From contig NZ_JADKRW010000004.1 of NCBI RefSeq assembly GCF_015350995.1, forward strand, positions 1 to 64,000: a stretch of DNA of 64,000 bases, given 5' to 3'. Under the pieces are notes generated by a model. The model saw only the letters and a list, made by a program, of their open reading frames with translations. It had not been told where the DNA came from and did not search any database. This DNA is from Curtobacterium sp. VKM Ac-1393. GTDB lineage: Bacteria; Actinomycetota; Actinomycetes; Actinomycetales; Microbacteriaceae. The position numbers were made by a program, and so were the translations under genes. Below are positions 8,555 to 16,753 of this stretch, piece after piece. Each line of letters begins with the position of its first letter. Positions within the stretch are counted from its first letter, which is position 1.

Positions 8555-8818
8555 ATGAGCGATGAAGTGTTCGACAAGGTGACGATGTTCGGCGCGGACT
8601 GGTGCCGCGACTGCCGCCGGTCCAAGGCGCTGCTCGACACCCTGGGCGTCGACTACGAGTACGTGGACGTCGAGCAGGATCTGTCGGCGGCCGACCGTGC
8701 CGAGGCGATCAGCGGGCGGAAGAACATCCCCGTCGTGGTGCTGCCGAACGGCAAGCACTTCGTCGAGCCGTCCGACGCGGAGCTGCGGGCCGAGCTCGAG
8801 GCCTCCGGCGCGGTCTGA
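8555..8818 (+). CDS. Glutaredoxin-like / mycoredoxin-type protein
   Basis: This 87-residue thioredoxin-fold protein has a dithiol motif WCRDC (about residues 14-18) and a cis-proline segment NIPVVVLPNG. Actinobacterial relatives (mycoredoxin, NrdH-like proteins) reduce mixed disulfides with mycothiol or serve as small electron donors in the cytosol. The start at 8555 is favoured over an in-frame ATG at 8522 because it aligns with the family and follows a -10 box by six bases. The gene is divergent from the SAHH-like operon and followed by a strong hairpin. Confidence 0.88.
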   Translation: MSDEVFDKVTMFGADWCRDCRRSKALLDTLGVDYEYVDVEQDLSAADRAEAISGRKNIPVVVLPNGKHFVEPSDAELRAELEASGAV

Positions 8819-8823
8819 GGGCG

Positions 8824-8892
8824 CGAACTTTCGCGCCCAGCGACACGTCACGCCGGCAGACACCCGTGACGTGTCGCCCAGCGCGAGAAGTC
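8824..8892. terminator. Long hairpin after the glutaredoxin-like gene
   Basis: A perfect 13-bp stem (8840-8852 with 8865-8877, 12-base loop) extends, across CCA/CCA internal bulges, into an outer TCGCGC/GCGCGA stem. It starts six bases after the stop codon at 8818, a terminator position, but no clear T-tract follows. Confidence 0.55.
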
Positions 8893-8913
8893 GTCGGACG
8901 GACACCCGCGCGG

Positions 8914-8924
8914 ACATCGGATGA
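8914..8924. promoter_or_regulatory. Candidate fucose-regulator operator 1
   Basis: ACATCGGATGA matches the perfect palindrome ACATCGGATGT found before the fuconate dehydratase gene at 10 of 11 positions. It lies 18 bases upstream of the lactonase start codon. Confidence 0.5.
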
Positions 8925-8942
8925 ATCGGGCATCATGAGGGC

Positions 8943-9782
8943 GTGATCATCGATGCTCACCACCACCTCTGGGACCCCGCCGACCGGCCGTACCCCTGGA
9001 TGGACGACTCCGTCGCCCCGATCCGCCGCCGGTTTGACGTGGACGACCTCCGCGCGGCGACGCAGGACACCGGCGTCACCCGGACCATCGTCGTGCAGGC
9101 CGTGCACGATCCCGACGAGACCGCGTGGCTGCTCGAGCAGCCCGGACCCGTCGCGGGTGTCGTCGGCTGGGTGGACCTGACCGCTGCCGACGTGGTCGAC
9201 CGGATCGCAGCCGTCCGGGCGCGCCCCGGCGGCGAACGCCTGGTCGGCATCCGGCACCTGGTGCAGGACGAACCGGACCCGTACTGGCTCGCCCGGCCCG
9301 ACGTCGCGCGTGGGGTGCGCGCCCTCGCCGATGCCGGCCTGGTGTTCGACGTCCTGGTCCGGGCGCGCGAGCACGCTGCTGCCCTGGCGCTGATCGACGC
9401 CGTGCCCGGTGCGTCGTTCGTGCTGGACCACGCCGGCAAGCCGTCCATCGACTCCGGCGACCCGGCCTGGCGAGGACGGATGGCCGACTTCGCCGCACGC
9501 CCGAACGTCGTCGGCAAGGTCTCCGGCCTGTTCACCGAGGCCGGCCAGGACTGGCAGGACCGCCCCGTCGCCCGCTACATCCGCGAGGTCGTGGAGCAGT
9601 TCGGCCCCGAACGGTCGCTGTTCGGCTCGGACTGGCCGGTGTCGACCCTGGCGACCGGGTACGCCGACGTCGTGCAGCGGACGACGGCAGCTCTCGCCGA
9701 CCTGACGGCGGACGAGCGTGACGCCGTCTTCCGCCGCACCGCGGAACGCATCTACCTTGTCCGTGAAGTCGAGCAGACATAG
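8943..9782 (+). CDS. Amidohydrolase-2 lactonase, probable L-fucono-1,5-lactonase
   Basis: This 279-residue amidohydrolase_2 (COG3618) protein has N-terminal metal ligands IDAHHHLWDP, a central HAGKP motif (about residues 161-165) and a C-terminal SDWPVS segment carrying the catalytic Asp. This family includes sugar lactonases that open L-fuconolactone or L-rhamnonolactone. The start is GTG at 8943; the nearby ATG at 8935 is out of frame. It sits 42 bases before an FAH-family hydrolase and opposite the fucose dehydrogenase/fuconate dehydratase operon, so it supplies the lactone-opening step of L-fucose oxidation. Confidence 0.85.
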   Translation: MIIDAHHHLWDPADRPYPWMDDSVAPIRRRFDVDDLRAATQDTGVTRTIVVQAVHDPDETAWLLEQPGPVAGVVGWVDLTAADVVDRIAAVRARPGGERLVGIRHLVQDEPDPYWLARPDVARGVRALADAGLVFDVLVRAREHAAALALIDAVPGASFVLDHAGKPSIDSGDPAWRGRMADFAARPNVVGKVSGLFTEAGQDWQDRPVARYIREVVEQFGPERSLFGSDWPVSTLATGYADVVQRTTAALADLTADERDAVFRRTAERIYLVREVEQT

Positions 9783-9787
9783 GATGT
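9757..9787 (+). promoter_or_regulatory. Promoter of the FAH/SDR genes with operator 2
   Basis: TTGTCC (9757-9762) and TAGGAT (9780-9785) are 17 bases apart. The -10 box is embedded in ACATAGGATGT (9777-9787), which differs from the palindrome before the fuconate dehydratase gene at one position. The site overlaps the stop codon of the lactonase gene. Confidence 0.55.
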
Positions 9788-9824
9788 TTCTGGCTGCATC
9801 GGCGCAGCCGGAGAGCGAGGAACG

Positions 9825-10694
9825 ATGCAGTTCGCACGACTCGGCCCGGCGGGGAGCGAGATCCCCGTGGCCATCGACACCGACGGCGAGGTCTTCGACC
9901 TCCGCTCGATCACCAGTGACATCGGCGGGGCCTTCCTGGCCTCGGACCCGGTCGGCCGCGTCGACCACGCGCGCAGCGCCGGTGACCTGACGAGCATCGG
10001 CCGAGACCGGGCCGACGGCATGCGCCGTGGGGCCCCGATCGCCCGCCCCGGCAAGGTCGTGTGCATCGGCCTGAACTACCGCGACCACGCAGCGGAGACC
10101 GGCGCCGACATCCCCACCGAACCGATCGTGTTCATGAAGGACCCGATGACGGTGATCGGTCCCGACGACCAGGTGCTGATCCCCCGGAACAGCACGAAGA
10201 CCGACTGGGAGATCGAGCTCGCGATCGTCATCGGCCGCACCGCTCGGTACTGCGAGACCGATGCGGACGCCGAGGCCTCCATCGCCGGCTACGCCATCGC
10301 GAACGACGTGTCCGAGCGGGAGTTCCAGCTCGAGCGCGGCGGGCAGTGGGACAAGGGAAAGTCCTGCGAGACCTTCAACCCGCTCGGACCGTGGCTCGTC
10401 ACCCCCGGGTCACTCGCTGCCGCCGGCCTCGACCCCGCGGCGCTCGCGCTCCGGCTGACCGTCAACGGCGAGGTCCGGCAGGACGGCACCACCGCCGACA
10501 TGATCTTCCGGCCTGTGGAGATCGTCCGGTACCTGTCCCAGTTCATGGTGCTGTACCCCGGGGACGTCATCAGCACGGGGACCCCGGCGGGCGTCGCGCT
10601 GGCCGGACACGCGCCCTACCTGCAGCCCGGGGACGTCGTCGAGCTCACCGCTGACGGGCTCGGCTCGCAGCGCCAGACGGTCGGAGCAGCCTGA
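9825..10694 (+). CDS. FAH-family hydrolase, probable 2,4-diketo-3-deoxy-L-fuconate hydrolase
   Basis: This 289-residue fumarylacetoacetate-hydrolase fold enzyme has CIGLNYRDHAAE (about residues 77-88), metal ligands around DWEIELAIVIG and the C-terminal STGTPAGVALA. In the non-phosphorylating L-fucose route this family splits 2,4-diketo-3-deoxy-L-fuconate into pyruvate and L-lactate. Its stop overlaps the SDR start by one base (TGATG), tying it to the preceding oxidation step. Other FAH-family activities (fumarylpyruvate or ureidoglycolate type) are possible from sequence alone; context makes the fucose role strong. Confidence 0.85.
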   Translation: MQFARLGPAGSEIPVAIDTDGEVFDLRSITSDIGGAFLASDPVGRVDHARSAGDLTSIGRDRADGMRRGAPIARPGKVVCIGLNYRDHAAETGADIPTEPIVFMKDPMTVIGPDDQVLIPRNSTKTDWEIELAIVIGRTARYCETDADAEASIAGYAIANDVSEREFQLERGGQWDKGKSCETFNPLGPWLVTPGSLAAAGLDPAALALRLTVNGEVRQDGTTADMIFRPVEIVRYLSQFMVLYPGDVISTGTPAGVALAGHAPYLQPGDVVELTADGLGSQRQTVGAA

Positions 10695-11461
10695 TGGCGG
10701 ACGCAACCGGCGGCGCCGGCAGCCACGACGGCGTCCGGGCCATCGTCACCGGGGGTGCTTCCGGCATCGGCGCAGCGATCGCCGCCGCCTTGCAGGACCG
10801 CGGTGCGACGGTCGCCGTCCTCGACCTCCAGCCGTCCACCGCCGACGGCGTCGTGTCGATCACGTGCGACGTCAGCGACGATGCGTCCGTCCGCGCAGCC
10901 GTCGCCTCCGCCGTCGAGCAGCTCGGCGGACTCGACGTCCTGGTGAACAACGCCGGCATCGGCGCACAGGGAACGGTCGAGGACAACGACGACGACGAGT
11001 GGCGACGGGTGTACGAGGTCAACGTGCTCGGCGCCGTCCGGCTGTCCCGCGCCGCACTCCCCCACCTGCGGGCGTCGGGCAACGCGAGCATCGTGAACAC
11101 CTGCTCCATCGCCGCCACCGCTGGACTGCCCCAGCGGGCGCTCTACTCGGCGACGAAGGGCGCCATCGCAGCCCTGACCCGCGCGATGGCCGCTGACCAC
11201 ATCCGCGAGGGCATCCGCGTCAACGCCGTCAACCCCGGCACCGCCGACACCCCGTGGGTCGCGCGGCTGTTGTCGGCCGCGGGCGACCCGGCCGCCGAAC
11301 GTGCCGCCCTCGAGGCCCGCCAACCGCACGGCCGGCTCGTGCAGGCGGAGGAGGTCGCCGAGGCGGTCGCCTACCTGACGAGCCCGCTCGCACGGTCCAC
11401 GACGGGCGTCGACCTGGCCGTCGACGGCGGGATGCAGGCCCTCCGGTTGCGGCCCGCCTGA
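10694..11461 (+). CDS. SDR oxidoreductase, probable 2-keto-3-deoxy-L-fuconate dehydrogenase
   Basis: This 255-residue classical short-chain dehydrogenase has the NAD(P)-binding TGGASGIGAAIA (about residues 17-28), an NNAG motif (about 86-89) and the catalytic Ser...Tyr-x-x-x-Lys, with Tyr and Lys in YSATKGA (about 153-159). Between the FAH hydrolase and the FadR-type regulator, it best fits oxidation of 2-keto-3-deoxy-L-fuconate to the 2,4-diketo acid. It is translationally coupled to the FAH gene. Direct oxidation of L-fucose by an SDR is the alternative, but the locus already contains an aldo/keto reductase for that step. Confidence 0.85.
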   Translation: MADATGGAGSHDGVRAIVTGGASGIGAAIAAALQDRGATVAVLDLQPSTADGVVSITCDVSDDASVRAAVASAVEQLGGLDVLVNNAGIGAQGTVEDNDDDEWRRVYEVNVLGAVRLSRAALPHLRASGNASIVNTCSIAATAGLPQRALYSATKGAIAALTRAMAADHIREGIRVNAVNPGTADTPWVARLLSAAGDPAAERAALEARQPHGRLVQAEEVAEAVAYLTSPLARSTTGVDLAVDGGMQALRLRPA

Positions 11462-11548
11462 TGGTCGGGCCGTGACGACCGGGAGGCCCGGCTATCGTCG
11501 ACCTGTCGGCTCGCGTCCGCGAGTGGGCCGGGATCAGGAGGTGGTGAC

Positions 11549-12226
11549 GTGGCGTCGCTGACCGACGATGCGATCGCACGCATCCAGCAGATGATCGTGA
11601 GCGGTGAGCTCCAACCGGGGCAGCGCCTGCCGCCCGAGAAGGAACTGAGCGAGTCGCTCGGGCTGTCGCGGAACAGCCTGCGTGAAGCGGTGAAGGCCCT
11701 CGAGCTCATCCGCGTGCTCGACGTCCGACGCGGCGACGGCACCTACGTGACGTCGCTCGAACCCGGCGTCCTGCTCGAGGCCGTGTCGTTCGTCGTCGAC
11801 ATGCACCACGACCGGTCCCTCGTCGACCTGCTCGAGGTCCGCCGCATCCTCGAGCCCGCGTCCGCCGTCCTGGCGACCGCGCGGGCTTCCGAGCAGCAGA
11901 TCGACGAGCTCGCCACGCTGATGCAGTCCGTCGGCGAGGACACAGGCGTCGAAGACCTCGTCGCGCACGACCTGCTGTTCCACTCGACCATCGCGGGCAT
12001 CGGTGGCAACCAGTACCTGTCCGGACTGCTCGACGCGCTGTCGAGCAAGACCGTGCGGGTCCGCGTCTGGCGCGGGCTCACGCAGAACGGGTCCGTGCAG
12101 CGCACCCTCGACGAGCACGCCGCGATCGTGGACGCCATCCGACGCCGTGATCCGCAGCTCGTGCAGGCGCTCGTGGTGTCGCACGTCGAGGGCGTCGAGC
12201 GCTGGTTGCGGCGCTCCCTCGACTGA
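11549..12226 (+). CDS. FadR/GntR-type regulator, probable fucose-locus regulator
   Basis: This 225-residue protein has an N-terminal winged helix (about residues 1-70, LPPEKELSESLGLSRNSLRE) and a C-terminal FCD ligand domain whose Asp/His metal-type residues include DLLFHSTIA. The start is GTG at 11549, preceded by CAGGAGG seven bases away. FadR-type GntR proteins sense sugar acids and bind short palindromes. The repeated ACATC-G-GATGT sites before the lactonase, the FAH gene and the fuconate dehydratase make this the probable repressor of the whole locus, with fuconate or a keto-deoxy intermediate as likely inducer (inference). Confidence 0.88.
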   Translation: MASLTDDAIARIQQMIVSGELQPGQRLPPEKELSESLGLSRNSLREAVKALELIRVLDVRRGDGTYVTSLEPGVLLEAVSFVVDMHHDRSLVDLLEVRRILEPASAVLATARASEQQIDELATLMQSVGEDTGVEDLVAHDLLFHSTIAGIGGNQYLSGLLDALSSKTVRVRVWRGLTQNGSVQRTLDEHAAIVDAIRRRDPQLVQALVVSHVEGVERWLRRSLD

Positions 12227-12263
12227 CCGCGCGAACCGCCACGAATCCGCGATACTGCTCGAC

Positions 12264-13637
12264 GTGCCGTTGACCCCGAACGAGGAGCGCGAGGCCGCGA
12301 GCATCGTCGCTGAGCTCCACGCCGTCGGCGTCGACGTCCGGCGGCTCCACGACGTCGCGGACCGCCAAGACCGGTACCGTCCTGCACTCCCGGTGCTCCT
12401 GGACTGGTTGCCGCGGGTGGAGTCCGATCGCAACCGCGAGAGCATCGTCCGCGCGCTCGGGAAGGCCTGGGCACGCCCGACGGTCAACCAGGCACTCGTC
12501 GACGCCTTCCGCACCACCTCGGACGACGGCCTGCGCTGGGTCATCGGGCTCGCCATCGAAGCGACGTGGCACGATCGGTGGTTCGACGACGTGGTCGCGC
12601 TGGTGCAGGATGCGGGGAACGGGTCCGGACGCCGGATGGCCGTGTCGGGACTCGGCAAGTCGAAACGCCCCGACGCCGTCCAGGTCCTGCTTGGGCTCAC
12701 TGACGACGATGACGTCCGGAACCACGCGATCACCGCGCTGGCACGGCTCCGCGCACCCGCCGCGATCTCGGTGTTCCTCGACGCCGCCGAGAACGGGCCG
12801 CCGTGGGTGCGGACCGCGTCGCGGCGAGCGCTGGGGCGGCTCGATGCGCTGCCGCCCGAGGAACCGACAGCATCGAAGCCCACGAAACGGCTCCGGCCGA
12901 GGCGTGGTGACGACTGGTACCGATCGGCAGAGTGGAACGACACGATCGCAGCGGCGTTCGAGGCCGAACTCGCGCGGTCACGATCGTCGCGCCGGGAGTA
13001 CCTGCGCATCCAGGGTGGGACCCTCGCGCTCCGTGCTGATGCGGACGAAGCGATACGGGAGGCCGGACGGACGCTGCTCCGTCGGTACATGGCGGAGTGC
13101 GCCGAGGTCGGCCAGTCCCCGGCGCTCGTGAACGGCGGCGGCGAAGCGCTCGCCACGTCGCTCGCTCTGTCTGGCCGTCTGCACGAGGCCGTCGACGAGT
13201 ACCGACACGTGCTCCGCCGTGTCGATGAGGATGGAAGCGACTCGTTCACCACCGGCATGGCCGAGGTGCTGCTCGCCGAGGTGCTCATCCGCCTCGGCGA
13301 CGACGCGTCCCTCGCGGAGGCCGACGTACTCCTGACCGGGTTCGAGCCCGAGATGCGACGCACCGCGTTCTTCCGTGATCGTGTTGTCCGTTACCTGACG
13401 GCTCGTGCCCGCGTGGCGAGCCGTCAGGGGCGGGCCGAGGACGCTGCTGACCATGCTCGGCGGGCCCTGGCGGTCCTCGCCGTCGAGGAGGCGCCGCTGC
13501 CTCGGCACCCGGGTGTCGGCGTCCCGGCCGACGATCCCGAACGTGATACTGAACTGCACGCGCTCGCTGAACCCCGACCATCCACGGCGAAGGCCCGCCG
13601 TCGCGTCCGGTCGCCGTTCCGACGGATGCGGCCCTGA
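12264..13637 (+). CDS. HEAT-repeat-like protein of unknown function
   Basis: The N-terminal half of this 457-residue soluble protein contains repeated helical pairs of HEAT type (for example DAVQVLLGLTDDDDVRNHAI followed by LRAPAAISVFL, about residues 135-175). The C-terminal half resembles tetratricopeptide-like helices (HEAVDEYRHVLRRV, AADHARRALAVL). The tail is basic (KARRRVRSPFRRMRP). The start is taken as GTG at 12264, 37 bases after the regulator; the frame continues upstream only as antisense-like sequence inside that gene. I do not recognise a specific family. A scaffold or binding protein is likely. Confidence 0.65.
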   Translation: MPLTPNEEREAASIVAELHAVGVDVRRLHDVADRQDRYRPALPVLLDWLPRVESDRNRESIVRALGKAWARPTVNQALVDAFRTTSDDGLRWVIGLAIEATWHDRWFDDVVALVQDAGNGSGRRMAVSGLGKSKRPDAVQVLLGLTDDDDVRNHAITALARLRAPAAISVFLDAAENGPPWVRTASRRALGRLDALPPEEPTASKPTKRLRPRRGDDWYRSAEWNDTIAAAFEAELARSRSSRREYLRIQGGTLALRADADEAIREAGRTLLRRYMAECAEVGQSPALVNGGGEALATSLALSGRLHEAVDEYRHVLRRVDEDGSDSFTTGMAEVLLAEVLIRLGDDASLAEADVLLTGFEPEMRRTAFFRDRVVRYLTARARVASRQGRAEDAADHARRALAVLAVEEAPLPRHPGVGVPADDPERDTELHALAEPRPSTAKARRRVRSPFRRMRP

Positions 13638-13744
13638 CATCGACTGAAACCGAGAACGCGTGCAGGCGGTTGGGTCCAGAGTCTGACGTCGGCCCTGACT
13701 CCGGCAACCCATGCCGCGGCAACCGCACCCACGAGGAGGAAACC

Positions 13745-14023
13745 GTGCTCGGTCTCATCATCAGCTTGATCATCGTCGGACTCATCGCCGGCGCCATCGC
13801 CCGGCTCGTCGTCCCCGGCAAGCAGAACATCTCGATCCCCATGACCATCCTGCTGGGCATCATCGGCTCGTTCGTGGGCGGGTTCCTCGGGTTCCTGATC
13901 TTCCAGCACGACCCGATGGACGGCTTCTTCCAGCCGGCCGGCATCATCGGCTCGATCATCGGCGCCATCATCGTGCTGCTCATCTACATCCGCTTCTCGG
14001 GTCGCAGCGCCAAGACCCGCTAG
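13745..14023 (+). CDS. GlsB/YeaQ/YmgE-family small membrane protein
   Basis: This 92-residue protein is almost entirely hydrophobic, with three membrane segments and the family pattern IAGAIARLVVPGKQ (about residues 14-27) and LLGIIGSFVGGFLG. The family, once called transglycosylase-associated, is linked to general stress in several bacteria, but its molecular function is unknown. The start is GTG at 13745 with a GAGGAGG Shine-Dalgarno just upstream. It is transcribed alone and followed by a bidirectional terminator shared with the fucose operon. Confidence 0.88.
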   Translation: MLGLIISLIIVGLIAGAIARLVVPGKQNISIPMTILLGIIGSFVGGFLGFLIFQHDPMDGFFQPAGIIGSIIGAIIVLLIYIRFSGRSAKTR

Positions 14024-14050
14024 GCAGGTCTCGCCGGGCACGACCCGGCG

Positions 14051-14108
14051 CACAACCAAAGTCACCCCGAACCACGCATCCGTGCGGTTCGGGGTGATTT
14101 TGGTTGTG
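14051..14108. terminator. Bidirectional terminator between convergent units
   Basis: The left arm 14051-14073 and right arm 14086-14108 pair almost perfectly over 23 bases (CACAACCAAAGTCACCCCGA... with its complement). The A-run in one arm and T-run in the other give a terminator in both directions, closing the GlsB-type gene and the minus-strand fucose operon. Confidence 0.85.
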
Positions 14109-14114
14109 CGGGGC

Positions 14115-15071
14115 TCAGGCGGTGAGCAGGCCCCCTGCGCGCAGGTCCTCCCACAGGGACTCGGGCACGACGGCCGCGGCCCGAGCCACGTTGGAGCGCA
14201 CCTGCTCGGCGGACTGCGCTCCGAGGGCGATCGCGCGGACGGCAGCAGCACGGCGCGGGAACGCCAGCGCGGCCTCGGGCAGCGTGACACCGTGCCGCTC
14301 GCAGACGTCGGCGATCGCGTTCGCCCGCGCCACGAGCGCCGCCGGAGCCGCCGCGTAGTCGTAGGTCGCCGTGGCGTTCGGCCGCTCCTGCCCGAGCAGC
14401 CCCGAGTTGTAGACGCCGACCGCGACGACCGCGACCCCGAGCGCGGCGCACCGGGCGACGAGGTCCGCCGCCGGCTGCTCCAGGAGCGTGTACCGCCCCG
14501 CGAGCATGACCACGTCGCAGAGCCCGGTCGACACTGCGGCGTCGAGGGCCTCGACCGAGTTCGATCCGACGCCGACCGCACAGACCACGCCTTCGTCCCG
14601 CAGCTCGGCGAGCGTCGGCAGCGCCTGCGTCAGGCCGTCCTCGAGCGAGTACACGTCGGGGTCGTGCAGGTAGGCGATGTCGACGTGGTCGAGGCCGAGC
14701 CGTCCGAGCGACGCGTCGAGGGACCGCCGGACGCCCGACGGCGACGGGTCCCACTGCCGCACGGTGTCGTTCGGCACCGCGAACCCGCCGGAGGCCAGGT
14801 CGTCGCCGCCGCCACGGCCGGGGACGAGCAGCCGTCCGACCTTCGTCGACACCAGGAATGAGTCACGCTGGCGGTCGGCGAGCGCCGCCCCGAGCCGTCG
14901 TTCGGACAACCCGAGGCCGTAGTGCGGCGCGGTGTCGAAGCCGCGCACGCCGGCGTCCCACGCGGCATCGACGGTGGCACGGGCGTCGTCGTCGGACACG
15001 GTGCGCAGCAGGTTGCCGATGCCGGCGCCGCCGAACCAGAACGGGCCGCGGTCGAGGTCGGGGGCCGTCAT
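14115..15071 (-). CDS. Aldo/keto reductase, probable L-fucose dehydrogenase
   Basis: This 318-residue AKR TIM-barrel protein has FDTAPHYGLGLSERRLG (about residues 39-55, catalytic Asp and Tyr), a Lys in VSTKVGR (about 70-76) and HVDIAYLHDPD (about 116-126). It matches the AKR group that oxidises L-fucose or D-threo-aldoses with NAD(P) to the 1,5-lactone. The start at 15071 overlaps the mutarotase stop by four bases. It is the last gene of the minus-strand fucose operon and provides the first oxidation step. Confidence 0.87.
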   Translation of the reverse strand: MTAPDLDRGPFWFGGAGIGNLLRTVSDDDARATVDAAWDAGVRGFDTAPHYGLGLSERRLGAALADRQRDSFLVSTKVGRLLVPGRGGGDDLASGGFAVPNDTVRQWDPSPSGVRRSLDASLGRLGLDHVDIAYLHDPDVYSLEDGLTQALPTLAELRDEGVVCAVGVGSNSVEALDAAVSTGLCDVVMLAGRYTLLEQPAADLVARCAALGVAVVAVGVYNSGLLGQERPNATATYDYAAAPAALVARANAIADVCERHGVTLPEAALAFPRRAAAVRAIALGAQSAEQVRSNVARAAAVVPESLWEDLRAGGLLTA

Positions 15072-15394
15072 GCGTCCACCTGGTCCGCGAGCGACCAGAC
15101 CCGCGGCACGCCGTCGTCGTTCCCCGAGTAGTCGTCGTCGGCCTCGAGCAGGGGGTTGATCGTCTCCTGCCACTCCGCGTTGACCGGGTCGTCGGCGAGC
15201 GCCCGGCGCATCGCGCGGTAGTCCTCGACCTCGATCAGGTGGACCAGGTCCTGCCCGTCCCGCCACACCGTCCAGTCGTGCACGCCGGCGTCACGCAGTC
15301 GGGCCGCGAGCGCGGGCGGGATCGAAGCGTGCACGGAGTCGTACGCGGCCTCGTTCCCCGCCCGCAGTCGGGTCCTCGACAGGATGCGCTGCAT
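15068..15394 (-). CDS. L-rhamnose/L-fucose mutarotase-family protein
   Basis: This 108-residue dimeric alpha-beta barrel protein of the RhaM/FucU-like YiiL family has an N-terminal RILSRTRLRAG strand, conserved His residues in VHDWTVWRDG and HLIEVEDY, and a WQETINPLL tail helix. It would interconvert alpha and beta anomers of the sugar released or imported, feeding the dehydrogenase encoded next. The start overlaps the fucosidase stop by one base and the stop overlaps the dehydrogenase start by four, so all three are translated together. Confidence 0.87.
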   Translation of the reverse strand: MQRILSRTRLRAGNEAAYDSVHASIPPALAARLRDAGVHDWTVWRDGQDLVHLIEVEDYRAMRRALADDPVNAEWQETINPLLEADDDYSGNDDGVPRVWSLADQVDA

Positions 15395-16719
15395 CAGTCG
15401 CGCAGGAACAGTTCGACCACCGGCACGGCGACGTCGGGTCGCACGATCGGCAGCGTGAGCGTCAGCGTCCCCGCCGGCTGCCCGCCGAGCCCGGTGTTCT
15501 GCGCACGGGTCCCGGGCGGGATCTCGCGGAAGTGCAGCTCCGACGCGTCGTTGAGCAGCTGGGCGTAGGCGACCCGGCCGGCGAGGTCGGGCAGGTGCAC
15601 GTGCTCGAACGGCCACGCGAACAGGTGCAGGTACAGGCGGTTGCCGTTCTGCGTGTACACGGTGTTGCGCGGCGCGACGAACGACGACGGTCCGGCGCCG
15701 TAGACGGAGCGGGCGTGCTGGTGCATCCACGTGCCGATGCCGTCGAGGGTCTGGCGTGAGACCCCGTCGAACTCGCCACGGCCGGTGGGGCCGATGTTGA
15801 GCAGCATGTTCCCGTTGTTCGAGACGCCGTCGACGAGCATGCGGACGAGCAGGTCGACGGGCTTGAGGTTCACGTTGTCGCGGTCGTAGCCCCACGACCC
15901 GTTGAGCGTCTGGCAGGCCTCCCACGGCACCTGGGCGCCGTCGACCTCCATCGGCTTGTCCGGCTGGTACTGCTCGGGGGTGACGATGTCGCCCGGCAGG
16001 TCGAGCCGGTCGTTGACGATGATGCCTGGCTGGAGCCGCCTGGTCAGTTCGAGCAGCTCCGAGGATCCCCAGTCGTCGCGACCCTTGCCGCCCCAGATGT
16101 CCTCGTGGTCGTTGTCCCGGTACGAGAAGTCGTAGAACAGGTAGTCGACCTGCCCGTAGTCGGTGAGCAGCTCCTCGATCTGCCCGTGCAGGTAGTCGCG
16201 GTAGCGCGACATGTCACGGCCTTCGTTGAACGCCTCGATCTCCTCGGGCGAGTCATCGCGCCTCGGGTGCACGCCGTCGACGGTGAAGTCCGGGTGGTGC
16301 CAGTCGATGAGCGAGTGGTAGAAGCCGACCCGCAGCCCCTCGGCCCGGACGGCGTCGACGAACTCGCGCACGATGTCGCGGCCGAACGGGGTGTTCGTTG
16401 ACTTGTAGTCGGTGAGCTTGCTGTCCCAGAGGCAGAAGCCCTCGTGGTGCTTCGTGGTGAGCACGACGTACTTCATGCCGGCTTCGCGAGCACGGCGGGC
16501 CCAGTCGGCGGCGTCGAACAGGTCGGGGTCGAAGTGGTCGAAGTACTTCTGGTAGTCGGCGTCGGTGATCCGCTCGCGGTTCTTCACCCACTCGTGCCGT
16601 GCCGGCAGGGCGTAGAGCCCCCAGTGGATGAACATGCCGAACCGGTCGTGGGTGAACCACGCGGGCAGGCCGCTCGCGTCGGTCGCGGTCTGCGGCGCTG
16701 CAGGTGCGGTGATGGTCAT
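15394..16719 (-). CDS. GH29 alpha-L-fucosidase
   Basis: This 441-residue protein follows the GH29 pattern FGMFIHWGLYALP (about residues 27-39), KYVVLTTKHHEGFCLWDS (about 82-99) and the nucleophile-bearing strand VDYLFYDFSY. It removes terminal L-fucose from glycans or oligosaccharides by a retaining mechanism. No signal peptide is evident, so it probably acts on imported oligosaccharides in the cytosol, which fits a partner sugar importer in the same operon. The C-terminal region (about 350-441) is the usual beta-sandwich. Confidence 0.92.
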   Translation of the reverse strand: MTITAPAAPQTATDASGLPAWFTHDRFGMFIHWGLYALPARHEWVKNRERITDADYQKYFDHFDPDLFDAADWARRAREAGMKYVVLTTKHHEGFCLWDSKLTDYKSTNTPFGRDIVREFVDAVRAEGLRVGFYHSLIDWHHPDFTVDGVHPRRDDSPEEIEAFNEGRDMSRYRDYLHGQIEELLTDYGQVDYLFYDFSYRDNDHEDIWGGKGRDDWGSSELLELTRRLQPGIIVNDRLDLPGDIVTPEQYQPDKPMEVDGAQVPWEACQTLNGSWGYDRDNVNLKPVDLLVRMLVDGVSNNGNMLLNIGPTGRGEFDGVSRQTLDGIGTWMHQHARSVYGAGPSSFVAPRNTVYTQNGNRLYLHLFAWPFEHVHLPDLAGRVAYAQLLNDASELHFREIPPGTRAQNTGLGGQPAGTLTLTLPIVRPDVAVPVVELFLRD

Positions 16720-16753
16720 GAGGCCAGTGTTCCTTTCAGAGGGGGAAGGGGTG